Positions 1-7,727 of a stretch of 24,573 nt of DNA are shown in pieces. A program made the translations under genes and the position numbers. This DNA is from Chloroflexota bacterium (GTDB lineage Bacteria; Chloroflexota; Limnocylindria; Limnocylindrales; CSP1-4), in the NCBI GenBank assembly GCA_021785115.1, contig JAJYGO010000261.1:1-24573 (forward strand), written 5' to 3'. Each line of letters begins with the position of its first letter. Position 1 is the first letter of the stretch. Below the pieces are notes generated by a model. It searched no databases, was not told where the DNA came from, and was given only the letters and a program-made list of their open reading frames with translations.

Positions 1-687
1 CTGCCGCCGGGCTCCATCAGCATCCTCATCACCGACCCGCCCTACACCACGGTGGACCGCCGGTCCGAGAGCGGCCACTTGCGGCGCTGGTTCCGGGGTG
101 GTCAGACCTGGCCGGAGATCGGCCGCGTCCTGGCAACGGCACGGCGGAAGCTCCGCACGGACGGCGTGGCCTTCGTGATGACCAACGGCGACGGCCTGCG
201 CGAGGCGCTCACCGCGATGGAGCACGCCGGCTTCAGCCGGGTCCGCACCATCACCTGGGACCGCCGCTACCCGGGTCTCGGCGGCGGGCTGCGCCACCAG
301 ACCGAGTTCGTCCTGGTCGGGCTCCTGCCGGGATCGCGGACCCTCACGGGCGTCGACCTGGTGGCGGTGCCCGCGGTGGGCCCGGGGACCGCGGGGCGGT
401 ACCCCACCGAGAAGCCCGAGGGGCTCGGGCGCAAGCTCGCGGCGATCGCGGGCATCGACCGCGGCGACGTCGTGCTCGATCCCTTCTGCGGCTCGGGGGC
501 CCTGCTCGTGGGGGCCAAGGAGCGCGGCGCCACGGTGATTGGCGCCGACATCGCGGCGGCCGCCATCCGGCGTGCCCGAGGCAAGCTCGGCGAGAGCGGA
601 CGGGTCGCGGCGGCCACGGGCGGCCCGCGGAGAACGGCCACGGGTCGACGGCCGTCCCAGCCGCCGCGGAGGCGCCGCCGTGGCTGA
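1..687 (+). CDS. DNA amino-methyltransferase (N6-adenine/N4-cytosine), 5' truncated by window edge
   Basis: The frame is open from base 1, so the true start lies upstream. Bases 34-45 encode the catalytic DPPY motif (motif IV). About 145 codons later comes the SAM-binding motif LDPFCGSG (about 478-498), preceded by a TEKP segment. Motif IV before motif I is the order of beta-class amino-methyltransferases, and DPPY favours N6-adenine. The C-terminal 25 residues are Arg/Pro-rich and look like low-constraint read-out. No restriction endonuclease is visible, so it may be an orphan phage- or element-borne methylase; it lies 5' of a serine recombinase on the same strand. The fold is certain, the base specificity is not. 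Confidence 0.85.
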   Translation: MPPGSISILITDPPYTTVDRRSESGHLRRWFRGGQTWPEIGRVLATARRKLRTDGVAFVMTNGDGLREALTAMEHAGFSRVRTITWDRRYPGLGGGLRHQTEFVLVGLLPGSRTLTGVDLVAVPAVGPGTAGRYPTEKPEGLGRKLAAIAGIDRGDVVLDPFCGSGALLVGAKERGATVIGADIAAAAIRRARGKLGESGRVAAATGGPRRTATGRRPSQPPRRRRRG

Positions 688-817
688 GCCCCGCCGCTGG
701 CCGAGCGGTCACCGCGGGCGCCGGTCACCCGCCAGACTGCCGTACTCGCCCGCACCATCCCCGCGACCTGCCGAGCCGCCGTCCGACGGGGGCACCATCA
801 CGGGCGACGAGGGGCGA

Positions 818-1033
818 ATGACGGTGCGCGTCCGGGCGGGGCGGTCCGCACTGGAGCGACTGGATCTTGCCGCGGAGGCGAGCGACACTCCGCGCATGGA
901 TCCGCTGGTGATCGCGCTCGCCCAGCTGGTGCGGGACCGCTGGGCCGCAGAGCAACGGGAACGGGCCGCGGGGCGGGCGCGGCTGACGGTGGTGGAGGGC
1001 AGACGAGATGCGACGACTCCCCGCGGCGGTTGA
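818..1033 (+). CDS. small hypothetical protein upstream of the recombinase
   Basis: A 71-residue ORF whose ATG follows a purine-rich GAGGGGCG stretch. Its 3' end overlaps the recombinase start by 26 bases in another frame. The middle (DPLVIALAQLVRDRWAAEQ) is predicted to be an amphipathic helix followed by basic residues. I recognise no family. The overlap suggests translational coupling to the recombinase, perhaps as an accessory or regulatory peptide, but this rests only on position. A longer reading in the same frame from 539 overlaps the methylase and is less likely. Confidence 0.4.
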   Translation: MTVRVRAGRSALERLDLAAEASDTPRMDPLVIALAQLVRDRWAAEQRERAAGRARLTVVEGRRDATTPRGG

Positions 1034-2438
1034 GGAGCTGCGCGGCCTGCGAGCGGCGCGCTGGATTCGCGAGTCGACGTCGGGGCAGTTCGACCGCTAC
1101 GGCCCCGACGCCCAGGCCGAGCTCCAGGACCGGGCACTCGCCCGCCTCGGGCTCACCGACACCGGCCTCGCCTGGCGGGCCGCGCGCTCGGGCCGGACCG
1201 TGTACCGCTCGGCGGAGATGGCGGCCATGCTCGCGGCGGCGGGCCGCGGCGAGTTCGACGTCCTCCTCGTCGGCTACGTCAGTCGCTGGCAGCGCAACCT
1301 GCGCCAGACGCTCAACCTGCTCGAAGACACCCTCCACCCCGCGGGCGTGGCGGTCTACTTCTGCGACGAGGAGATCCTCTCCTCCTGCGAGCGCCACTGG
1401 GACCAGCTGGTTGATGAGGCCAAGGACGCGGAACGGTACAGCCGCCGACTCTCGCGCCGCATCCGCGAGGGCTACGCGTCGAAGCGCACCAGCCAGCGCG
1501 ACCCTGGCGGTCGCCCGCCCTACGGATTCCGGCGCGACGAGGCGAAGCTCCTGGAGCCCGATCCGAGCGCCGCCGCTACAGTCCGCCGCGTCTACGAGCT
1601 GGCGGCTGGCGGGCTGCCCGACCGGGAGATCGCCCACTCGGTGGGGCTCCCGCTCTTCACGGTGCGCGGCATCCTCACCTCGCCGCTCTACGTCGGCCGG
1701 CTGCGCGACGGCGCTCCCGCCCACTGGCCGCCGCTCGTCCCGGTCCCGCTCTGGGAGCAGGCCCGCGGCGTGCGCGAGCGCCGCGCCACGAAGACCGGGC
1801 ACCCGGCCGACCCGCGTCGGCCCTACGCGCTGAGCGCGCTCCACTGCGCATCCTGCGGGGCGCGCCTCACCGGGGACACCGGGTACTACCGCCATCGCGA
1901 GCCCTGCCCCGCGTTCGTCGAGGCCAAGCCATCCGGACCGCGAGGTCGTGGACGCTGGAACGGCCACGCCTACCGGATGGAGCTCTACGAGCAGGTGGTG
2001 GAGGCCGTGCTCGACCGCGCCTCGCTCGGTGCCGCCCTGGCCAGCGTCGTCGGCGCGTCGGCTCGAACCGAACTAGGACCGGACCAGGCCGCCCTCGACC
2101 GGGTCCGCCGCGAGCGCGAGCGGGCGATGGGCCGCTACCTGCGCGACCGGGACGGGGCCGTCCTGGAGGCCGAGATGCGCCGGCTCGATGGGGAAGAGGC
2201 GGCCGCCAGGCGGCCGCGGAGCGCCGATGCCGTGCCCGCGGACGTGGCGGTGGCGTACCTCCGGGAGCTACCCGTCACGTGGCGCAAGGCGACCGGGGGC
2301 ACGGGGCGCCAGCTGACCGCCGATGCGCTGTTCGAGCGGATCGAGGTGCTGGGGCTTCAGGAGGCCACCGTCCACCTGTCCGAGCACGCCGTGCGCCACG
2401 GCCTAGCCGCTGCCGGAGGAGTTCGGAATATCCGTTAA
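1008..2438 (+). CDS. large serine recombinase / site-specific integrase
   Basis: 476 residues, a normal size for a large serine recombinase. The N-terminal resolvase domain has the catalytic serine at residue 23 in a WIRESTSGQ context, where the family usually reads Y-x-R-x-S-x-x-x-Q. It continues to about residue 150, including the VGYVSRWQRN segment. A Recombinase domain follows from GRPPYGFRRDE (about 166) to about 260. Next is a zinc-ribbon-like CASC...C segment (about 281-300), and after it a charged, probably coiled-coil region near residues 365-400. The ATG follows a GGAGG at good spacing. With the methylase upstream it resembles the terminal module of an integrated phage or element. 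Its attachment sites are not proven. Confidence 0.9.
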   Translation: MRRLPAAVEELRGLRAARWIRESTSGQFDRYGPDAQAELQDRALARLGLTDTGLAWRAARSGRTVYRSAEMAAMLAAAGRGEFDVLLVGYVSRWQRNLRQTLNLLEDTLHPAGVAVYFCDEEILSSCERHWDQLVDEAKDAERYSRRLSRRIREGYASKRTSQRDPGGRPPYGFRRDEAKLLEPDPSAAATVRRVYELAAGGLPDREIAHSVGLPLFTVRGILTSPLYVGRLRDGAPAHWPPLVPVPLWEQARGVRERRATKTGHPADPRRPYALSALHCASCGARLTGDTGYYRHREPCPAFVEAKPSGPRGRGRWNGHAYRMELYEQVVEAVLDRASLGAALASVVGASARTELGPDQAALDRVRRERERAMGRYLRDRDGAVLEAEMRRLDGEEAAARRPRSADAVPADVAVAYLRELPVTWRKATGGTGRQLTADALFERIEVLGLQEATVHLSEHAVRHGLAAAGGVRNIR

Positions 2439-2457
2439 TGGTCGGGGCGAGAGGGCT

Positions 2458-2477
2458 TGCCCTGACAAACCAGGGCA
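2458..2477 (+). terminator. stem-loop after the recombinase
   Basis: A perfect 7-bp stem TGCCCTG/CAGGGCA with a 6-base loop lies 19 bases after the recombinase stop. There is no U-tract, so intrinsic termination is only possible. It could instead be part of an attachment site. Confidence 0.35.
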
Positions 2478-2615
2478 GGGCTGACCTCCCGGGGCTCCGC
2501 TCGTCGCGTCGGCGGTCGCCCGCACCCGAGCATCACTCCATTCCGGGGTCTTGACGCGAGGCGCGGCTTGCCGACACTGCCCGGCACGAGCGGACCGACC
2601 TGTCACGGCCCGCGA

Positions 2616-2633
2616 ACCGACCCAACCTGTTCC
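2616..2633 (+). repeat. 18-bp direct repeat, copy 1
   Basis: ACCGACCCAACCTGTTCC, identical to 21206-21223 on the same strand. Just before it, at 2599-2610, is CCTGTCACGGCC. A one-mismatch version of that word, CCTGTCACGACC, follows the second copy at 21230-21241. The two loci therefore share two words in different order. Confidence 0.7.
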
Positions 2634-2757
2634 GCACAACGCGCGATCTGGCTACGGCCCCGTGGTGGCGGTCCTGGCGGTCGGCTCGCTTGCGCGCCTC
2701 GTGATCGAGACGACCCGGGACGCGGCGGCCGACTACGCCGCCCTGCGGGAGGCCATT

Positions 2758-5652
2758 TCAGTCCGCGGGCTTGGCGCTGGCCCACGCCTCCGCCCGGTCG
2801 GGGTAACCGTAGAGGTAGCCCTGCCCGAGCTCCACGCCCAGCTCGGTGAGGGTGCGGGCTTCCTCCTGGGTCTCGATACCCTCCGCCACGAGGCGGCATC
2901 CGGCGGTGCGCGCGAAGTGACGCATGCCGGCCACCATCGCCTGGCGCCCGAGGTTGGCATTCACCCGCCGCACGAGGCTGATGTCGAGTTTCACGAAGTC
3001 GGGTTGCAACTCGATGATGTGCCCGAGGTTGGCGGCGCCGGCGCCGGCGTCGTCGACGGCGACGCGGACGTCGTGCCCGAGGCTGCTGGCCGCTTCCCGC
3101 ACGTGCCGGTAGTCGGCGATGACCTCGTGCTCGGTGATCTCGATGACGATGGGGCGATCGGCCGACCACAGGATCTCGCGCAGCCGCTGGCCATCGTCGA
3201 GCAGCCGCGCGGAGACGTTGAGGTCGAGCCAACGGCCGGCGGGGAGCCCGGGGGCGTCCGTGACGGCCGCCTCAAGCGTCGCCAGCTCGAGCTCCGGCCC
3301 CAGCCCGACCGACCACGCGTCGGCGAAGCAGAGGTCCGGTCGCTGGCCGGACTCGAACCGCGTCAGCGCCTCGTAGCCCACCACCTCGCCGGAGGCGAGA
3401 TCGACGATGGGCTGGAACACTGGGTGGAACAGCCGGCTCGCGATCACCTCGCCGAGCATCCGGCGCAGCTCGACCTCGTAGCGTCGGGCGTGCAGGCGCT
3501 CCGCGAGGAGCGCGCTCGACGTCGTGCTGGAGGCGACGAGGGTGTGCCGCCGCTCGACGAGAATCTTCGCGAAGTCGTCCCGGCGCGTTCCGATCGCGAG
3601 CAGGCCGTCGACGTGGTCTCCATGGGTGATGGGCGCGATGGCCATCGCCTTCAGGCCGATGTCGCGCATCAGGGTGTCGAAGACGCCGTCTTCGGGCAGC
3701 GCCTCCCAGTACTCGGCCCACGGGCCCGTCGCCACGCGCTCGCGCACGTAGGCTGCATGGGTTGGCGGAATCTGCACGCCGCGCTCGAGCGCGAAGCCCG
3801 CCGGGACGTGGCTGGCGAGAACGACCACCCGCTCGTCGCCCTCGAAGACCTCGACGCCCGCGTAGTCGATCTCGGGGAGGCGCCCGAGCCCGTCGCAGAT
3901 TCGCTGGATGGCCTCCTCGAGGCTGTCGCTCAGGCGCGCCTCCAGCAGCGCCTCGGCCAGGACCGCGTGCATGCTCGCCTCGAGCGCCAGATCCTCCTCG
4001 ACTTCGCGCACGTGGGTGACGTCGCGCGCGACGAAGGTGAAGTGGGTGATCACGCCGTCCGCGTCTCGCAGTGGCGCGATGGTGCCCTCGGCGCGGAACG
4101 TGGAGCCATCCGGCCGTTCCGCCGCGAACGCCCTGGTGACGGCGTGTCCCACGCGCAGGCGCTCCCAGAGCGCATCCATGCGCGCCTCCACCCCACGACC
4201 CATCATCGCGACCGCCGGGCCCCCGAGGAGCTCCCCGATCGGCCGGCCGGCGAGTTCGCCCAGGGCGGCGTTGGCGTAGATGAGCGTGCCATCCGCGTCC
4301 GCGATCCCGATGGCGTCGGGCGCCTGCTCGACGGCGGCCACGAGCCGGTCGCGCTCGGCGGCTGCCACCCGCTGATCGGTGACGTCGGTGAACGCGACGT
4401 ACACCGTGTCGCCAACGGCCTTCGCCGTCACCAGCGCGGCCCGCACGGTGCCGTCGGCACAGGTGATGCGGTGCTCACGCGCGCGCGGCGGCGACACGCT
4501 GTCCTGCAGCACGGCGTCGGCTGCGCCGGACCAGTCGGCGGCGATCGTCGCCCGGTACGCCGGGTCGGGGTAGGCCCGAGCAAACCAGGCGGCGAGGCTC
4601 GCAACGTCATCGAGCGTGTAGCCGAAGAGGGCCGTGAAGGCGGGGTTGACATAGGTGGGGGTCATGGCCGCGTTCACCACCGCGAGGCCGGTGGGGATGT
4701 GCTCGGCCACGGCGCGGAAACGCGCCTCGCTCGCCGCAAGTGCCGCCTCGCTCCGCTTGCGTGGACCGATGTCATGGGCGAACACGGCGATGCCCGTCAG
4801 CTCGCCCCGGGCATCGCGTACCGCCGAGGCCGAGATGGAGACCTCGACCAGCGTGCCGTCCTTGGCCCGACGCACCGCCTCGTACGGATCCACGTGCTCA
4901 CCGGCGGCCAGGCGTTCGACGATCCGCCGCTGGGCGGCCTCGTCTCCCGGTGGGGCCAGCCGGAGCACGGACTGCCCGAGCATCTCGCCGGCGGTGTACC
5001 CGAAGAGGCGCTCCGCGGCGGCGTTCCAGCGCGTCACGATGCCGTCGAGGGTCTCCCCGATGAACGCCTCGTCGGCCGAGGCCATGATCCGGGCGAGCTG
5101 CGCCGCCTCCTGTTGGGCGGCGCGCAGGCCATCCTCGGCCGCCTTCTGCGCCGTGACGTCGCGCGCGACGCCATCAAACCCGATCGAGCCGTCCGGTCTC
5201 ACGAAGGGCGTGGAGCGCAGCTCGACCCAGACCGTCGTCCCATCCTTGCGCTGCCAGCGCAGGACGAACGGATCGGGCGCCGCTCGTCGCCCCGCCAGGG
5301 TGTCGTCGAACAGCAGGCGATCGTCGGGATGGACGAGCACGAAGCCCAGCTCGGGGCCCGCGTATACCTCATCGGGTGTGTAGCCCGCCAGCTGCAGCAC
5401 CGAGGGGCTGACGTACTCGTAGCCGGGTGTGGGTGCGAGCCGGTACCGGAAGACCACGTCGCGCGACGTCTCGGCGAGCAGGCGGAACTGTTCGACCGGG
5501 AGTTGGGGCGGCTCACGGCTCGTCGGCGTACGAGGCCGCCCGGCACCATGCGCCCGGGCTGACGAGGAACGTTGGGCGCGATCGGGGCGCGACGCGGATG
5601 CAACCATGTCGAGCTGGCCTTCTTCCATCCGCGGTGGCCGGCACGTTGACAA
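2758..5652 (-). CDS. cyclic-di-GMP phosphodiesterase, 4xPAS-GAF-EAL
   Basis: 964 residues. Order: a low-complexity basic N-terminus (1-50); four PAS domains (about 53-180, 190-305, 310-430, 435-560; each has the N-AA/F-x-x-L-x-GY/GR pattern); a GAF-like domain (about 575-730); and a C-terminal EAL domain from 743. EAL residues seen are E761 (YEAL), N812, E838 (EITEHE), D867-D868 (DDAGAG), K888 (FVKLD) and E924 (AEGIE). These match the metal-binding and catalytic set, so hydrolysis of c-di-GMP to pGpG is expected. Loop 6 reads DDAGAG instead of DDFGTG. No GGDEF domain or transmembrane segment is present, so it is a soluble sensor. The start is TTG with AAGGTGG nine bases upstream; an in-frame ATG at 5628 is the alternative. 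It is divergent from the STAS/GGDEF genes. Confidence 0.9.
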   Translation of the reverse strand: MSTCRPPRMEEGQLDMVASASRPDRAQRSSSARAHGAGRPRTPTSREPPQLPVEQFRLLAETSRDVVFRYRLAPTPGYEYVSPSVLQLAGYTPDEVYAGPELGFVLVHPDDRLLFDDTLAGRRAAPDPFVLRWQRKDGTTVWVELRSTPFVRPDGSIGFDGVARDVTAQKAAEDGLRAAQQEAAQLARIMASADEAFIGETLDGIVTRWNAAAERLFGYTAGEMLGQSVLRLAPPGDEAAQRRIVERLAAGEHVDPYEAVRRAKDGTLVEVSISASAVRDARGELTGIAVFAHDIGPRKRSEAALAASEARFRAVAEHIPTGLAVVNAAMTPTYVNPAFTALFGYTLDDVASLAAWFARAYPDPAYRATIAADWSGAADAVLQDSVSPPRAREHRITCADGTVRAALVTAKAVGDTVYVAFTDVTDQRVAAAERDRLVAAVEQAPDAIGIADADGTLIYANAALGELAGRPIGELLGGPAVAMMGRGVEARMDALWERLRVGHAVTRAFAAERPDGSTFRAEGTIAPLRDADGVITHFTFVARDVTHVREVEEDLALEASMHAVLAEALLEARLSDSLEEAIQRICDGLGRLPEIDYAGVEVFEGDERVVVLASHVPAGFALERGVQIPPTHAAYVRERVATGPWAEYWEALPEDGVFDTLMRDIGLKAMAIAPITHGDHVDGLLAIGTRRDDFAKILVERRHTLVASSTTSSALLAERLHARRYEVELRRMLGEVIASRLFHPVFQPIVDLASGEVVGYEALTRFESGQRPDLCFADAWSVGLGPELELATLEAAVTDAPGLPAGRWLDLNVSARLLDDGQRLREILWSADRPIVIEITEHEVIADYRHVREAASSLGHDVRVAVDDAGAGAANLGHIIELQPDFVKLDISLVRRVNANLGRQAMVAGMRHFARTAGCRLVAEGIETQEEARTLTELGVELGQGYLYGYPDRAEAWASAKPAD

Positions 5653-5760
5653 CCGCGCGACCCACCTTTACTCCTGCAGACGATTCTTCCGAACTTCGCA
5701 TCCGGGCGGGAATCCGCCAATGGTCATGCCCCGCCTGGGCAGATTGGCAATTGCCCCGCG

Positions 5761-5779
5761 TGGGCCGATCGGGCCCACC
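5761..5779 (+). promoter_or_regulatory. inverted repeat in divergent intergenic region
   Basis: GTGGGCC and GGCCCAC are separated by GATCG in the 282-base gap between the divergent EAL and STAS genes. It could be an operator or a hairpin. No clear sigma-70 promoter was recognised next to it. Confidence 0.3.
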
Positions 5780-5934
5780 GGGCGCGGCGGGCGACGGTCG
5801 AGCGCGGCACGAGCACCGGACCGTCGGGGATCAGGTGGACGGGTTGCCGACGTGGGGTATCGTGCGCGACAGACGCGTCCCGATGATCGGCACGCCAAGG
5901 AGAGCGAACCCTCCGCCCCACGACCGAGGTCCCG

Positions 5935-6321
5935 ATGGCCGACGACTCCGGCGTCATCACGCATCCGAAGTTCCGCATGTGGCTGCGACCGGACGGCATC
6001 GTCGAGCTGGTGTGGGCCCCGCGGGCCGCAATGGGCCTCGACGACGCCCTCGCGGCGACGGACGCGATGCGCCAGCTCACCGGCGGCCGACGAAGCCCCC
6101 TGCTGGTGGACACGCGGGATGCCGGCTCGCAGGATCGGCCCGCGCGCACGGAGTTCGTCCGGCGGGGTGACCTGGTGTCGGCCGTGGCCCTGCTCGTCGG
6201 TACCCCCTTGAGCCGGATGATGGGGAACTTCTTCTTGAGCGTGAGCAAACCGATGGCGCCGACACGGCTGTTCGCCGACGAGACGTCCGCGCTCGCCTGG
6301 CTCCAGGGATTCGTCGGCTGA
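5935..6321 (+). CDS. STAS/SEC14-like small protein
   Basis: 128 residues starting at ATG with GAGGT 5-6 bases upstream. The pattern is short beta strands (KFRMWLRPDGIVELVW), a helix (DDALAATDAMRQL), a strand with PLLVDTRDAG, and a terminal RLFADETSALAWLQGF helix. It resembles small STAS/SpoIIAA-like proteins that end in an 'ADE..AL.WL' helix. No conserved phosphorylatable serine can be assigned with confidence. It lies directly upstream of a GGDEF gene on the same strand, so a role in the same signalling unit is likely. The family call comes from pattern recognition. Confidence 0.65.
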   Translation: MADDSGVITHPKFRMWLRPDGIVELVWAPRAAMGLDDALAATDAMRQLTGGRRSPLLVDTRDAGSQDRPARTEFVRRGDLVSAVALLVGTPLSRMMGNFFLSVSKPMAPTRLFADETSALAWLQGFVG

Positions 6322-6449
6322 CCACGCCGCCCGAGCCAGCGGACCAAGCACCCGCGCGCGTCCGAGACGCGCCGCTGTCGCCTTCTCCCGGGCCACCGCC
6401 GGACCCCGTCGATACGCCCGTTCGGGGTATCGAGCGACGTCTGGAAGCC

Positions 6450-7292
6450 GTGGTACGCACCATCCTGGAGTACGGGGCGCTTCGGTTCGATGCTCGCGCC
6501 CCCATCGGCCCCGACGGGGACATCGTCGACGCGGTCGCAGCCGGCGTGAACTATCTCGGCGAGGAACTCGACGCGTCGTTCCGCGAGATGGAGCGCCGGA
6601 TCGCTGACCGAACGGCCGAGCTCGAGATGGCCACGGAGGAGCTCGGCCGCCGAGCGCTCCACGACGAGCTGACGGGGCTGCCCAACCGCGCCCTCTTCTG
6701 GGAGCACCTGTCCTACCGAGTGGCGCTCGCGGGCCGGCGTCAGACCGGCTTCGCGGTCCTGTTCCTCGACCTCGACGACTTCAAGGTTGTCAACGACACC
6801 CAGGGCCATGCCGCCGGTGATCGAGTGCTCGTCGAGGTGGCGTCGCGCTTGCGAGCCGCGCTTCGGACGGGTGACACGGTCGCTCGCGTGGGTGGAGATG
6901 AGTTCGTGGTGCTCCTCGACGACGTGGCCACGAAGGAGACGGCGCTGGTCGCTGCAGAGCGCATCAGCGAGGCGCTCCGAGCACCGTACGAGCTGGGGAC
7001 GGATCGGCGGATCGTGACCGCCAGCATCGGCGTGGCGGTGGGCCCGGAGGGCCTCCGGACCGCCGATGCCGCGGTCGCCGCCGCCGACACTGCGATGTAC
7101 GACGCGAAACGGCGCGGCGGGGGACGATGCGTGCTCTTCAGCGAGGAGCTGCACGGGCGGCGGGGCCGCCGACCGCCAGACGAGTGGGTCGAGGGACCGA
7201 GTGGCCTCGACGATGCCGGCCAGGCGCCCCGGTCGTCGCAGGTGCGAGGTCGAGCCGCTCCACGAGCGCGAGGAACGGGTCGGTCGCGCTGA
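6450..7292 (+). CDS. diguanylate cyclase (GGDEF) with HAMP-like linker and foreign C-terminal tail
   Basis: 280 residues from GTG. An N-terminal linker (about 1-50, ..RFDARAPIG..GDIVDAVAAGVNYLGEELD..) resembles those ahead of kinase and cyclase output domains. A helix follows, then the GGDEF domain (about 68-234) with DELTGLPNR, LDLDDFKVVND, GGDEF at 148-152 and an RxxD inhibitory site (RTGD, 139-142). It should make c-di-GMP from two GTP. The frame is open upstream to 6318, where CTG overlaps the STAS gene's TGA. The linker seems to begin about ten codons before the GTG, so the real start may be non-standard. The last 16 codons (from about 7243) read through a duplicated fragment of a ParA-type gene in antisense, so the native C-terminus has been replaced. 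Confidence 0.85.
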   Translation: MVRTILEYGALRFDARAPIGPDGDIVDAVAAGVNYLGEELDASFREMERRIADRTAELEMATEELGRRALHDELTGLPNRALFWEHLSYRVALAGRRQTGFAVLFLDLDDFKVVNDTQGHAAGDRVLVEVASRLRAALRTGDTVARVGGDEFVVLLDDVATKETALVAAERISEALRAPYELGTDRRIVTASIGVAVGPEGLRTADAAVAAADTAMYDAKRRGGGRCVLFSEELHGRRGRRPPDEWVEGPSGLDDAGQAPRSSQVRGRAAPRARGTGRSR

Positions 7293-7395
7293 GGCTCGAG
7301 CGCGCCAGGGTGGTGACGCGCACGATGGCGTCGGCGCGCTCGATCAAGGGGAGCGCGTGGTCGGTCAGTTGGGCGGGGGTCTCCGCCAGGACACG
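7241..7395 (-). pseudogene. fragment of a receiver-ParA (CpaE-like) gene, partial duplicate of 9501-10733
   Basis: Bases 7243-7390 align without gaps to 9783-9930 with 12 mismatches in 148 (about 92% identity). Read on the minus strand, the fragment encodes LTDHALPLIERADAIV, against LTDHALTLIERADVIV in the intact gene, and continues to a FLALVERLDLA segment. Homology stops sharply near 7241 and 7391. It is therefore a relic without start, P-loop or receiver. Downstream to about 7560 the minus strand reads GDVSGFLTLV, which faintly recalls the QFGD segment of these ATPases, but I would not claim it. Confidence 0.8.
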
Positions 7396-7727
7396 ACCAA
7401 CGTCAGGAAGCCGCTCACATCGCCCAAGCCGAACGGCTCACCTGCGGATCTCGCGGTCGAGCTCGCGGTGCGCCAACGCTTCGGCGTCCTGCCGGTGGGC
7501 GGGTCAGGTATCAACGGCGAGCGCGCGAAGCCCGGACCGTGCCGCCTTCCATGACGTCTTTCCGACGGGCACGCCACCGGCTTTGCCGCCAATCGATCTG
7601 CCGATCTCCTACTGCTAGTCGAGGATGCGCGGGTGGTATCGCCGCAGAGCTGACGCCTTGCTCCGGCGCTTTGGAAGAACCGGGGTTCCGCCCGGAACGA
7701 GTCGGCTAGTCGCGTATAGTCGGGAAC
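7396..7727. other. intergenic region upstream of receiver-ParA gene
   Basis: 332 bases with no convincing gene. The first part borders the duplicated fragment and may contain further decayed sequence. The last 45 bases hold the promoter and palindrome listed separately. Confidence 0.5.
7685..7720 (+). promoter_or_regulatory. promoter with palindrome, probable leaderless start
   Basis: TATAGT at 7715-7720 is a good -10 element only seven bases before the GTG start at 7728. Transcription would thus begin at or next to the start codon. No Shine-Dalgarno is seen. A perfect 6-2-6 palindrome GTTCCGCCCGGAAC (7685-7698) covers the -35 position and may be an operator. Confidence 0.45.

Larger units (their letters stand above)
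2439..2757. other. intergenic stretch between recombinase and EAL gene
   Basis: 319 bases without a convincing gene. It holds the stem-loop at 2458-2477 and one copy of the 18-bp direct repeat (2616-2633). A plus-strand open stretch from about 2655 reads like a short hydrophobic/helical peptide but runs into the antisense of the EAL gene. Confidence 0.5.

Noticed and set aside
2655..2760. Short plus-strand reading VVAVLAVGSLARLVIETTRD that looks protein-like.
   Set aside because: It has no clear ribosome site, no recognisable family and continues only into antisense of the EAL gene; at best a gene remnant.
2551..5562. A 1003-codon plus-strand open frame opposite the EAL gene.
   Set aside because: It is the antisense shadow of a high-GC gene; the minus strand shows all PAS, GAF and EAL motifs.
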